A stretch of 64,000 nt of DNA from NCBI GenBank assembly GCA_963693365.1, contig CAVNZM010000004.1:5518001-5582000 (forward strand), given 5' to 3'. The DNA comes from Amoebidium appalachense (taxonomy: Eukaryota > Ichthyosporea). The position numbers and the translations under genes were made by a program. This document shows positions 9,642-17,784 of this stretch, piece by piece; positions within the stretch are counted from its first letter, which is position 1, and each line of letters begins with the position of its first letter. Under the pieces are notes generated by a model. It made no database searches. It had not been told where the DNA came from and was given only the letters and a program-made list of their open reading frames with translations.

Positions 9642-9825
9642 ATCAGCCATCTGAAAGCACTGGCATGGCATGACCGTAGCGCCATTCGATTGGATATCTC
9701 GCTAGATTACGCCTCACGCGCTGATTGGTCAGCCGCGATTGGATCGTAAATATAAATTCCGATTGGATCATGTGGTTACATCTCATGGTAAGTAAATTTT
9801 GATTCCATCAGATAAATCATGTCCA

Positions 9826-9878
9826 TCCAATCAAAACGCGACAGCTGTCAGCCTTGCCCTGCCTGGCAGGTATAAAAT
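9826..9878 (+). promoter_or_regulatory. CCAAT-GCTGTCAGCC-TATA core promoter
   Basis: CCAATCAAAACGCGACAGCT is followed by GTCAGCC and a TATAAAAT box at 9871-9878, about 60 bases before the ATG at 9936. Several ATTGG boxes lie upstream between 9688 and 9770. The same block occurs in the relic at 9437-9463. Confidence 0.65.
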
Positions 9879-9935
9879 GCCGCGACTCAGCGCTATGCTG
9901 ACACTTTCCACTCTTCCTGTTTCTCTTCACCAACA

Positions 9936-10368
9936 ATGTCCGGCACACCATCTGCAAAGGCCGGCCCTGACCCAGCCGGGCAGCCTGCCAGTCCACGGCC
10001 CCCAGGGTCATTTGCCACGTGGCCTCCCGAATGGCAGCAGTACCTGTACGAGGAGGCAAAGCGCGACCGCTACCGTGCGCGCGCCAGCGAGCGGGAGATG
10101 CAGCTCAAGTACAAGGTGCTGCGCAAGAAGTACCAGCGCCTCAAGACCAGCGTGAGCCTGTACCGTATGACATGGAGGAGCCTGAAGAACCTCAGCGACC
10201 CCGAGACCGTCCGCCGAGGAGTCCCCCACCGAGGAGCGCCCCATTCGCATCTTGAGCTCCGAGGAGGAGCGCCTCCACAAGAAGCCCCCCGAGAAGAAGC
10301 GCGCGCGGTCGCCCGAGGACACTTCGGCGCCCACCGAGAAGCGCAGCCGTGCTGGACACGAGGAGTAA
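9936..10368 (+). CDS. Basic-helix protein with charged tail, one-base frame break
   Basis: Starts MSGTPSAKAGPDPAGQPASP. Residues about 28-85 form a long basic amphipathic helix (KRDRYRARASEREMQLKYKV), somewhat like a bZIP or another DNA-binding helix, though no family is certain. Near 10196-10212 the natural reading moves by one base into a frame with a Glu/Ser-rich, KKRAR-containing tail ending in GHEE. Its TAA at 10366-10368 overlaps an AATAAA signal. Reading straight on instead gives a low-complexity extension into poly-G. One base too many in this GC-rich stretch (mutation or sequence error) explains the break. The 3' end is duplicated in the relic at 9466-9641. Confidence 0.6.
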
Positions 10369-10404
10369 ATAAAAATTGCCACTTCCTCTTCCACACTGTG
10401 TGTG

Positions 10405-10494
10405 GACCGAGCGCTTGCATGCATGGTGCTGCTCGTGCTGCTTGCCGCGTGCTGGCGCTCAGGGGGGGGGGGGGGGGGGGTATGTAATTTTACC
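10405..10494 (+). repeat. Membrane-tail/poly-G module, copy 2 of 3
   Basis: Lies in the 3' flank of the 9936-10368 gene and is nearly identical to copy 1. Translated, it would give ALACMVLLVLLAACWR before the poly-G run, but no upstream ORF uses that frame convincingly. Confidence 0.8.
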
Positions 10495-10553
10495 ATATTT
10501 GGATCGTTGGATTTACATTGTATATTCACCCCGAAAATGTTTAAGATTTTTTG

Positions 10554-11485
10554 CTATAAGGCATGTCCCAAATTGCCCGCGTTGCTCCAGGGGGTCCCCT
10601 CGTTCCACTCATCAAGGTCCGCACCCACCCCCTCGAACTCCTGGTTGCGGTTGCGCCCGTAGGCTCTGTCAAAGACACCCTCGCGCAGCGGCAGCCCTGC
10701 TGCCTCCACCACGTGGCCGACCTCTTTGAAAAAATAGTCAAGCCAGCGCTCACCCCAATCTTCAAGTGCTGTGCTCAGGTCCTCGGTGGTTGCGCCGCCC
10801 GGGGCCATGGTGGTGGGCGCGCCGTGCGACACTCCGGCGCGGTAGGCTGACTCGAGCAGGGTCCGAGGTTTGGTCAGGGGCGGTTCTTTGACAAGGGTCT
10901 CAAAGAGCAGTTCGGGCATAAACCAGTAGGGCCTCCTCGAGACACCGGGCGCTGTGTTTTTGGCCTCGTCCAGGTCGGGATTCCCGTATGCATTCCAAAA
11001 GACCCAACCGTCCCTGGTCTGTTTAATAATGTATTGAGGGGTTTGACGGCTGTAATTTTCATGGAAGAAATTATCATAGGGAAACAACTCAGTTCTGGGC
11101 TGGCTGAAAATGTAGATTTCATAGACGTAGGGACTAAGGGTCGTGTCGGCAGCGGGGTGAGGGTTGTCCGGACTCTCATAATCCTCGCTCTTGTAGATAT
11201 CATAGATGTGTGGGCTGCTGCGGGTTGTGTTGGTAGTGGGAGGGTTGGAGTTGTACGGTACCTCATAATCCGAGGCCTTTACGCGCGTTATGTGTTGGAT
11301 TTGAAGACTCCAAAGTTCGATGTGCGGTCCTGCTATTACTACAGGAACCGCCATCCGAAGCCCCCCCATCGAAGAAACCACCATGTTCCTTCCGGATCCT
11401 CACCCGAGCACACCCTGTCCATGTACCTCGTCAGTGCGTCCTCCGTCTTGGCGCGCCCTACGTCCCAGCGGTTTTTAGGTTCCAT
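10554..11485 (-). CDS. Unrecognised Tyr/Pro-rich protein with a frame break at a C7 run
   Basis: The long open part (10554 to about 11360) encodes a product with an aromatic, acidic centre (SSPHIYDIYKSEDYESP and SPYVYEIYIF, two related segments). A Trp/Phe-rich region and a helical C-terminus follow. Upstream the natural frame is the one starting at the ATG at 11485 (MEPKNRWDVGRAKTEDALTR). The two frames meet at the run of seven C at 11361-11367, so a single-base indel there probably breaks one gene of about 310 codons. If the break is real, the downstream part could start at an internal ATG (11369 or 11354). No domain, signal peptide or membrane helix is recognised. It is divergent from the gene at 11566. 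Confidence 0.55.
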
Positions 11486-11565
11486 TAGCACTGCGATGCA
11501 TAATCTCTGTGTGTGCTCCCCGAGTTGCTGGGGAGGGGGCGCTCCAAAGTATCTCTTCGGAAGGT

Positions 11566-11820
11566 ATGACTTCTCCGAACATTGCAAACCTGAGATTTGA
11601 CAACCCGAGTAACTCGTGGGTGCGCAGGGATGACATTGCCGCCGACCCGCACGAGTACCACCTGACCATCGACAACAACACGCGCTTCATGCTCTACATG
11701 GGCACTTCATTGGACGACCATGATGCACAGCTCAAGAGCGCTTCGATGTGGAGGGGCATAGCGCTTGCATGCATGGTGCTGCTCGTGCTGCTGGCCGGCC
11801 TGCTGGTGTACAGGTGGTAG
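11566..11820 (+). CDS. Small tail-anchored membrane protein
   Basis: 84 residues from the ATG at 11566. The N-terminal about 60 residues are polar and probably cytosolic (MTSPNIANLRFDNPSNSWVR). One strongly hydrophobic C-terminal helix follows (IALACMVLLVLLAGLLVY), ending in Arg-Trp. There is no signal peptide, so it should insert post-translationally as a tail-anchored protein. The stop is followed directly by a run of G. The 3' end of this gene is the source or a copy of the module duplicated at 9537 and 10405. The gene converges with the zinc-finger gene at 11881. The family is unknown; small single-helix proteins of this kind are common in viruses. Confidence 0.65.
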   Translation: MTSPNIANLRFDNPSNSWVRRDDIAADPHEYHLTIDNNTRFMLYMGTSLDDHDAQLKSASMWRGIALACMVLLVLLAGLLVYRW

Positions 11821-11862
11821 GGGGGGGGGGGGGGGGGGTTAAGTTTGTAATTTTTATTCCTG
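11759..11862 (+). repeat. Membrane-tail/poly-G module, copy 3 of 3
   Basis: Encodes the C-terminal helix of the 11566-11820 gene, then poly-G and GTAATTTTTATTCCTGG. Read on the minus strand, that last part is the AATAAA (11853-11858) of the convergent zinc-finger gene. Copy 1 therefore duplicates a whole convergent gene junction. Confidence 0.75.
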
Positions 11863-11880
11863 GGCCGCACCAGGCGGACT

Positions 11881-12454
11881 TCACACGAGTTGGTTGCCCG
11901 GTTGATCTTGTTGTTTGTGTTTATGCACCTCCTTTCGATGTCGCCACAGCCCACTACGCCATGAGAAGGCCTTTGAGCACCCTTCCTCAGCGCATATGTA
12001 GGAGCGCTGACCTGTATGGATGCGGTTATGAAATTTAAGCGCGTTGGAGTTCTTGAGAATCGCCCCGCATCCAGTGACACCACATACCACCTGTTGTCTT
12101 GAATCGTGCACCTTTAAGTGCCTAAGAAGCGCACCCCTGTATGAAAAGCGAGCGCCACACTCATCGTGGTTGCATGCATATGGGCGCTCACCCGTGTGCC
12201 TTCGTGTGTGTCGTAAAAGCCGTCCAGATTGTGGAGACCTGTAGTTGCACCCTTCGTAACTGCACTCGTATTTCTTTATTCTGGTGTGTATGGTCATATG
12301 CGCATCCAGACCAACTTGTTGCGTACACCTTACCGTACAACCAGGCCATGTACACGAAAAGGGCTTCTCTCCTGTGTGGACCCTCCTATGGGCGCTGCAA
12401 GTTTTGGCTTGTTGAAAATGTTTTATAACACATGGAGCATTTGTTTTCAGACAT
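11881..12454 (-). CDS. C2H2 zinc-finger array protein, frame break in finger 1
   Basis: Encodes about six TFIIIA-like C2H2 fingers. Several carry TGEKPF/TGERPY/TGQRSY linkers and the C-x4-C spacing (CTWPGC, CSYEGC, CNHDEC, CGVTGC, CAEEGC). Such arrays bind DNA or RNA. The best start is the ATG at 12454 (MSENKCSMCYKTF), which opens finger 1 with C-x2-C. The frame is lost at GGG 12390-12392 (plus strand) just before the finger's histidines, and one base fewer would restore the usual finger. Read from the other frame, the ORF extends to 12579 with a poly-Phe segment that is unlikely to be real. AATAAA lies 23 bases after the stop. The gene is convergent with the membrane-protein gene. Confidence 0.75.
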
Positions 12455-12579
12455 ATTTCATGTTTTACACCAAAAAAAAACAAAAAAAAAAACAGAAACG
12501 AATTGCCGGGTTGCCGGGTTGCCGGGTTGTAAGTAGCAATCCACCCTGGGAGTATTTTAACCATTTTTATTTTTTTCAA

Positions 12580-12781
12580 ATCGTAAGATACAACCCTTCA
12601 ACCTTTCAACCCAACAGTAAAACCATCAACACAAGCAAAAACTTATAGTAAAATGTCAATTCAAACCGTGTTTGGGTTGTTAGGTTGTAAGATACCCGCG
12701 GCCAAGCTAGTTGAATCAAGATAAAATTGTATGGTCAAAGATGTATTTGGGTTGCTAGAACGTGTTTGGGTTGCTAGGTTG
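12580..12781. repeat. GGGTTG/CAACCC-rich spacer before the helicase stop
   Basis: Short dispersed repeats of GGGTTGCTAGGTTG, GGGTTGCCGG and CAACCCTTCAACC type between 12500 and 12785, in an AT-rich background. No ORF is supported. Confidence 0.5.
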
Positions 12782-14278
12782 TCAGATCCCCGAGGCACCT
12801 TGCTCCATAGCCTGACAGACATCTTTTGACAGACCCACCCGTTCAAAGGACACGATATAGCAATACCGTGTCGCTGAATTGACCTTCGTTCCCACTGGTT
12901 TTCCCAGAATGGCACGAAGCGCACTACCAAACAGCTTTTGGCTTGGCCTCTGACTGCGCCCTGTAGCGTTCCGCTCATGCCACAAACGAAAGTAGTCGAA
13001 CAATTCGCTGCTGGTGAAGCGTTGGCCATCAACTGGTCGGGGCCACTCCTCGCATCCATTGTCACCCGTCACAAGGTCGCGCAGAAATTGCAGTTCGTCT
13101 GGGCGCCCAAGATCTGTCAACCGTGAACGAAGCTCGGTAGTTGGGGGGGTTGGCATCCGCTGGGGGACATCCGCTTCAGCCATCAGTTCGTCCAAAATCG
13201 CCTGGAGAACAGATGGATTGGAGTGTCGTTCCTTGAATTCGGCGAAGTATGCAAACTGCCCCTTTCTATCTGCTGAAGACTCAAAACAGGCCCATCGTCG
13301 GTCTCCCTCCTCTAGGTTTAGCGGGTGCGACTCGTTGCTGAGAATCACATAGCGCTCGCAACTCTCCACGGTAATGATGTCACAGCCCTTCTTTTCCATG
13401 AGGCCCGTGGTTTCCGTAACACGGGCCTTCATTTGGTTGATGATGTCAACATTGCCATGCCAAAACACCTCGTCACACACAATAAGCAGGCGGTTATTGA
13501 GGTGCGCATTGAAGTTCCCACCCACATGCTTTTTGTTTGTCACTGACACGTAGTAGTCGCGCCCGATGATATCACCCAGGACGTCAAAGAACACGTTTTT
13601 GCCCACACCTTGGACTGAGCGAAAAACAAGTGCAACTCCAGGTTTGATGTCGGGGTACTGAAAGAGCTGTGCAAGCCAGCGACGTGTGTAGAGGTAGGCT
13701 GCCTCGTCGTAATTGCACAACATGCGAAGATGGTCAAAAAACATGCTGGTTGCCGATTGGACAAGAGGTCGTGCAGGGTCGTGCACTATCTTGAGTCCAC
13801 GGAAAATGTTGAAAGGACGGCCTTGCTTCATGACGTTTCGTGCACGACGCTTCCCTGTCCGTGGATCTGGGTCTGCCGGGTCAAACACGAAGCGCGAGTA
13901 CTGCAAAATGTGGTCGCTCTCCATGAACCAGGTGCCCTTGTAGACGCGTGTGATGGGTCTGTTGCGCTCGAAAAACTCCATTCTGAAGAGGTACTTAGAG
14001 AGGCATTCTCGCGCGCTCTTCGGTGAGTGCAGCTCGATGACGTGCCGCTCAGTCCTGTGGTCGTAGTTCTTGAGAAGGTATTGTGATCCGCATTCGACAA
14101 AGGCCACGTTGCTCTGCAAAAAGCGAATGCAGTTCTCATAAGTCCATGAAATGCTCTGACACGTGCGTGGCTTGAAGCTCAGCCCAAACTGCGGTTCTGG
14201 GCTGCAGTCCTCGAATCGCTGAAACAAAGTCTCCTCGGACATGGGGGAGACCTCCAACAGGTGAAATATGGACGACAT
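12782..14278 (-). CDS. Superfamily 3 helicase / primase-helicase-like protein (DUF5906 type)
   Basis: 498 residues from the ATG at 14278; an in-frame ATG at 14332 is also possible but lies too close to the TATA box at 14349-14357. Walker A is SVQGVGKN (about 221-228), Walker B LLIVCDE (264-270), the sensor Asn is in VILSNESHPL (about 315), and the arginine finger is in GDRRWACF (about 327). The GVALVFRSVQGVGKN ... FNAHLNNRLLIVCDE pattern is that of the DUF5906/NrS-1-like helicase domain, a replication helicase of phages and eukaryotic mobile DNA viruses. The N-terminal 200 residues could be a primase-type domain but show no clear catalytic motif. This is the best replication gene in the island. 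No frame break is seen. Confidence 0.88.
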   Translation of the reverse strand: MSSIFHLLEVSPMSEETLFQRFEDCSPEPQFGLSFKPRTCQSISWTYENCIRFLQSNVAFVECGSQYLLKNYDHRTERHVIELHSPKSARECLSKYLFRMEFFERNRPITRVYKGTWFMESDHILQYSRFVFDPADPDPRTGKRRARNVMKQGRPFNIFRGLKIVHDPARPLVQSATSMFFDHLRMLCNYDEAAYLYTRRWLAQLFQYPDIKPGVALVFRSVQGVGKNVFFDVLGDIIGRDYYVSVTNKKHVGGNFNAHLNNRLLIVCDEVFWHGNVDIINQMKARVTETTGLMEKKGCDIITVESCERYVILSNESHPLNLEEGDRRWACFESSADRKGQFAYFAEFKERHSNPSVLQAILDELMAEADVPQRMPTPPTTELRSRLTDLGRPDELQFLRDLVTGDNGCEEWPRPVDGQRFTSSELFDYFRLWHERNATGRSQRPSQKLFGSALRAILGKPVGTKVNSATRYCYIVSFERVGLSKDVCQAMEQGASGI

Positions 14279-14348
14279 CGCTACTGGTGGCTTAGATAAT
14301 ATTTTTTGCCGGCCAGGGGCAGACTGAGCCATTTTTGCATGCACGAGA

Positions 14349-14357
14349 TTTTATATA
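14349..14357 (-). promoter_or_regulatory. TATA box of the helicase gene
   Basis: TATATAAAA on the minus strand, about 70 bases before the ATG at 14278. Confidence 0.6.
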
Positions 14358-14364
14358 CCTTGCA

Positions 14365-14530
14365 CCCGGGGGTCGCGCTGGGGGGGCACGCGAGGCACGC
14401 GAGGCATGCACGGCCGGCGAGACGCAGCAGGCTCGCAGGACCACGGAACCCGATAGCCCGACCCAAAACTAGTGCGGGGCTTGGGGGGCTGGGGGTGGCA
14501 CGCCAGGCACGCACGGCCCCAGGACAGCCC
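14365..14530. repeat. GC-rich GGCACGCGAGGCACGCG element, partial copies
   Basis: Two half-copies of the hairpin element described at 14844. Each has GGGGGGCACGCGAGGCACGC or GGGGGTGGCACGCCAGGCAC. The stretch AACCCGATAGCCCGACCCAA resembles the 3' end of the gene at 14580-14840, so this may be the remnant of a duplicated gene end. Confidence 0.6.
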
Positions 14531-14579
14531 GGAGCAGCAGTAGCCGTTGGAAATTATTTTCTCCCCCCTCAATAACACC

Positions 14580-14840
14580 ATGTATCTGTGTACGTGCAAG
14601 ACCCCCCAAGGCATCATGGTCCGCCCGTACAAGGTGTATCGGTGCACAGTCGACGGTTGCGGCTACTCCACCACCCGCAACAGCAACTTTGCGGCGCACA
14701 GCGACAGGCATGCGGGGATTCTGCGGCACGTGTGCGCGCATGCGGGGTGCGGGCGTCAGTTTCGGTATGCCTTGAGCCTCAAGCGGCACATGCAGCAGCA
14801 CACCAAAGAACCGGGGAGCCCGAATCGGACCCGAAACTAG
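14580..14840 (+). CDS. Small two-finger C2H2 protein
   Basis: 86 residues from the ATG at 14580; an alternative start is the Met at residue 13. Finger 1 is CTVDGCGYSTTRNSNFAAHS plus DRH, and finger 2 is CAHAGCGRQFRYALSLKRHM plus QQH. Both have C-x4-C spacing like the larger array at 11881. The GC-rich hairpin at 14844-14928 begins three bases after the stop and may end the transcript. It is likely a nucleic-acid-binding regulator. Confidence 0.7.
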   Translation: MYLCTCKTPQGIMVRPYKVYRCTVDGCGYSTTRNSNFAAHSDRHAGILRHVCAHAGCGRQFRYALSLKRHMQQHTKEPGSPNRTRN

Positions 14841-14843
14841 CGC

Positions 14844-14928
14844 GGGTGGCTGGGAGGGGCACGCGAGGCACGCGAGGCACAGGAGGCACGCGTGGCACGT
14901 GCGCCACAGGAGCCCCTCCCAGCCACCC
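14844..14928. terminator. GC-rich hairpin after the zinc-finger gene
   Basis: A perfect 17-bp stem, GGGTGGCTGGGAGGGGC (14844-14860) with its complement at 14912-14928. The loop is about 51 bases of GGCACGCGAGGCAC repeats. It sits between two convergent genes. Hairpins are known transcript-end signals in some giant viruses (mimivirus, pandoravirus), so a terminator role is an inference. Confidence 0.5.
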
Positions 14929-15005
14929 CCAGGCCCCCAGGCCCCCAGGCCCCAGCCCGGATGGGTGACCGAGGACGACAGATATGGACCCGACTCGGGG
15001 TGGGT

Positions 15006-15917
15006 TTATTGACGTGCCGCGGCGGCCCAGGTAGCAAACGCCGTGCGGCCATCCGCAAGCGCCTGCGCGACCTTCCCGGGGTCGACGTCCATGGGCGACG
15101 CAAACAGCCTCCGCTCCGGAGCGACCACCACGAGGCGGTCTCCGAGGCGGGTGCGGAGGTTGGCGAACTCGGTGGCCGCTAGCTCGGTGCCCGAGTCACG
15201 CTGCAGAGCATAGCAGAGCTCCATGCCCGTTTTTGGCACGGATTCTGCGGGGCAGTGCGCCAGCGAGTCGCACAGCACCGTGACGTAGATGCCGTCGAAC
15301 CCATCTGCGGCATCCTCGAGTGCCTTGGTGAGGGGCACCAGCTCAGAGACCCCGCCGTCCAGAAACACGGTGCCGTCGTACTCGACGGGGGGGACCGCGA
15401 GTGGAAGGGCCGAAGACGCGCGCATGCCGACCTGGTACTCGGGCCCTGTGAACCACCGCTCCTTCTTGTTGAGGAAGTCCCAGGCGACGCAGTGACAGCG
15501 CGTGTAGATGTCCGCGTCGATGCCCTCCAGAAGCGCCGCCGCACGCTCCTGCAGGGTGAAGCGGCTGTACGCCGCCCCGTACAGCATTGACCCCACAACC
15601 GTCCTCCAGCTTTTCGGAAGCAGCGCCATTGCGCCGCCCCACGGTTCCACAATGTCCTCCACGCACTTCAGCTTCCCCAGCTCGCGCGCCAGGTCGTCCA
15701 GGCGGTCGGCAACCACGAACGGCGCCACCAGCGCGCCGACGGACGTGCCGTACACCCTGTCGACCTGGTACAGCCCCGACGCGAGCATCCCCTGCATGAA
15801 CCCGACTTGGAAGCAGCCCTTGACGCCGCCCCCGGGCAGCAGGATCCGCACACGTGTCCTGGCTTGGGAGGGTGTGTCCATGTTGATGTAGGGCGCGATA
15901 AGAGTTGACGGCTTCAT
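15006..15917 (-). CDS. Patatin-like phospholipase
   Basis: 303 residues. It has the oxyanion-hole motif GGGVKG (about 29-34), the nucleophile elbow GTSVG with Ser59, and the catalytic Asp in DGG (Asp187). This Ser-Asp dyad hydrolyses acyl esters of membrane lipids. No signal peptide or membrane helix is seen, so it is probably cytosolic and acts on inner membrane surfaces. The start at 15917 overlaps the stop of the upstream Fic gene as ATGA; a second in-frame ATG is at 15881. No TATA box precedes it, so it may be expressed from the Fic transcript. The TAA at 15006-15008 lies inside an AATAAA signal. Patatins serve as virulence, lipid-remodelling or defence effectors in bacteria and large viruses; which applies here is unknown. 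Confidence 0.9.
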   Translation of the reverse strand: MKPSTLIAPYINMDTPSQARTRVRILLPGGGVKGCFQVGFMQGMLASGLYQVDRVYGTSVGALVAPFVVADRLDDLARELGKLKCVEDIVEPWGGAMALLPKSWRTVVGSMLYGAAYSRFTLQERAAALLEGIDADIYTRCHCVAWDFLNKKERWFTGPEYQVGMRASSALPLAVPPVEYDGTVFLDGGVSELVPLTKALEDAADGFDGIYVTVLCDSLAHCPAESVPKTGMELCYALQRDSGTELAATEFANLRTRLGDRLVVVAPERRLFASPMDVDPGKVAQALADGRTAFATWAAAARQ

Positions 15918-16711
15918 TCCAAATCCAGGGCGTTGCACACCGAGACCAGGTTTGCCCTTGCGCAGTCCAGCACGAAGGCCGCCAGCTCGGAGTAGTCGTG
16001 GGGGGGCGGCTGGCTCTGCGCGGCCAGCAGCAGCGAGTGGTAGCGCTCGCGGGAGCTGCGGTCTGTGTACAACGAGAGGGGAACGGCAATATAGGGCGAG
16101 AGCAGCACGCTGACCAACAGACGGGCGACGCGCCCGTTGCCGTTGCTGAACGGGTGGATGTAGAGGAACTCCCCGAGGAAACGGGCGGCGACCTGTATGG
16201 CACCGAGAACGTCATTGCAGCCTTGGAGTTCGGTGCGTGTCCTTTCGAACAGACGCTTGAGAGCCTCTTCGATCTTGAACGGTGCAAGGTACTGATGACT
16301 GCAGCCTGCGGGAAGCGCAAAGCGCACCCGATACCGTCCAGCGCTATCGAGCAGCCCGTCCATGACCTTGCGATGGACCTCCCTAGCGAGCTCCACCGTA
16401 AACGTGCCTGGATCAATCCCCTTCCAAACCCACGGTGTGGGGAACAGCTCGCGAACTGCTATAACGACGTTTTTCAGTTTCTTCGATGAGCGCGTGTGTT
16501 CGGACATTTCATCGGGGCAGGAGATCAGCCTCTCAATATGTTCGACTGGGACCTTTTCGTTTATTTCCAATTCCATCAGGTGCTTGATGTATAACACTAG
16601 GTGGTGCGTTGTGTATCCCTGCATGAACAAAGCGCTGCTCTTATCGTTATCCAAAAACGTGCGCACCAGGTGGAGGCAGCGCACAACAGCACCTTCGCTG
16701 AGTTGAGACAT
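15914..16711 (-). CDS. Fic-domain protein (probable nucleotidyl- or phospho-transferase)
   Basis: 265 residues from the ATG at 16711; the longer ORF to 16780 has no upstream ATG. The Fic core motif is HPFSNGNGRVAR (about 186-197). It keeps the catalytic His and the GNGRxxR phosphate-binding loop. The fifth position, often Asp or Glu and metal-binding, is Asn. Fic enzymes usually transfer AMP from ATP to a hydroxyl of a target protein. No inhibitory helix motif (S/T)xxxE(G/N) is evident. The N-terminal 90 residues are helical and unassigned. The stop overlaps the patatin start (ATGA), implying co-expression. The gene may be of bacterial origin, but codon use matches its neighbours. Confidence 0.88.
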   Translation of the reverse strand: MSQLSEGAVVRCLHLVRTFLDNDKSSALFMQGYTTHHLVLYIKHLMELEINEKVPVEHIERLISCPDEMSEHTRSSKKLKNVVIAVRELFPTPWVWKGIDPGTFTVELAREVHRKVMDGLLDSAGRYRVRFALPAGCSHQYLAPFKIEEALKRLFERTRTELQGCNDVLGAIQVAARFLGEFLYIHPFSNGNGRVARLLVSVLLSPYIAVPLSLYTDRSSRERYHSLLLAAQSQPPPHDYSELAAFVLDCARANLVSVCNALDLE

Positions 16712-16854
16712 CACGGTGTTGAACCGACAGATAAAGTACCACAAACTATCAAAATCGACCTTTACGTCACACGGCAACAACCCGGCCCATATCCACCTGC
16801 GCGTTCACCACCCTGTTCTCCTGCCCCCCGCCCCCTACCCAGTCCACCGATTTC

Positions 16855-17160
16855 TCCACAAACCAGAGAGAACACGGCAGTGCCCATGAACGTTTGGCCC
16901 GTGATTTGCTAGAGAACAGCATCGCCGGTCCCCCCCATGTCTCCCGGAACCCAAGAGAACACCATGGCATCCCCAACCATGTCTCCCGGATCCTTGGAGA
17001 ACAGGTGCCGGGGGTGGACCCTGTTCGCCGATTGCTTTTTCCTAGGAGCGGGGCCTGGGGGGCATGAGGGGCACGCGAGGCACGGAAGGCACAGTGGTCT
17101 CACGGGTCTGTGTGCCACAGGCGCCCCCCCCAGCCCCCCCCAGGCCCCCGGAACAGGCAA
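16855..17160. repeat. Degenerate ATGTCTCCCGGA repeats and a second GC-rich hairpin
   Basis: At 16865-17010 there are imperfect repeats of ATGTCTCCCGGAACCC and GAGAACA. At about 17050-17149 lies a relative of the 14844 hairpin, with a GGGGCCTGGGGGG arm, the complementary CCCCCCAGGCCCC arm, and GGCACGCGAGGCACGG between them. It lies upstream of the Fic gene and has no obvious partner gene on its left. Confidence 0.6.
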
Positions 17161-17784
17161 CGCGGAACCACAACTTCGTTCCAAAGCAGCGCCAGATGTG
17201 CCAATAAACGGCCAAAGCAGCGCGCAGTTGGCTACCCCGCTATTCGATCTGATTGGTCGAAAGCGTTCAAGATCCTGACCAAGGTTTCAGAATCTGTTTG
17301 TAATCGTTGAAAGGACTATTTCTTCGCGATTTCTATTAGAAATGTGACCGAATTGTTTATAAAACTATCTTGAATATGAAATTAGGTATAAAACGTTTGA
17401 TTTTATTCTTATGTTTGGTTCTAAGGGATAGAAGAGAAAAAGGCATCAGCTGTCATTGAAAAATCTTGAAGCACTGGCATTGCCTGCTCTTCGCAGGATC
17501 TGATTGGATCTTGAATTGGGTGTGATCCAATCCCCAGCAGCCAATCGTGCAGTTTGGTGATCTGGATCTGAAAGCATTCTCCCAATCAAACGCGTGACTG
17601 TAGGAGAAAGGATATCATTTCGTCAGCATCAGTTGGGAATTGGCTTCTAAGGGCACGGCACAGCTGATAGGGTGTCACTTTCACACACCTTCTGTAGTGT
17701 CAACATCAAAGGCTTTGAAGTCGCTTGTTAGGTCGCCTTTTACTGATTTTTCGCTTTGCACCCCCATTTCTACACACACACACC
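17161..17784. promoter_or_regulatory. Upstream region with CCAAT-box cluster
   Basis: ATTGG or CCAAT boxes occur near 17251, 17503, 17527, 17540 and 17582. The last lies in CCAATCAAACGCGTGACTGT, close to the promoter block at 9826. No TATA box is clear before the ATG at 17785. No ORF of island composition is present. Confidence 0.45.
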
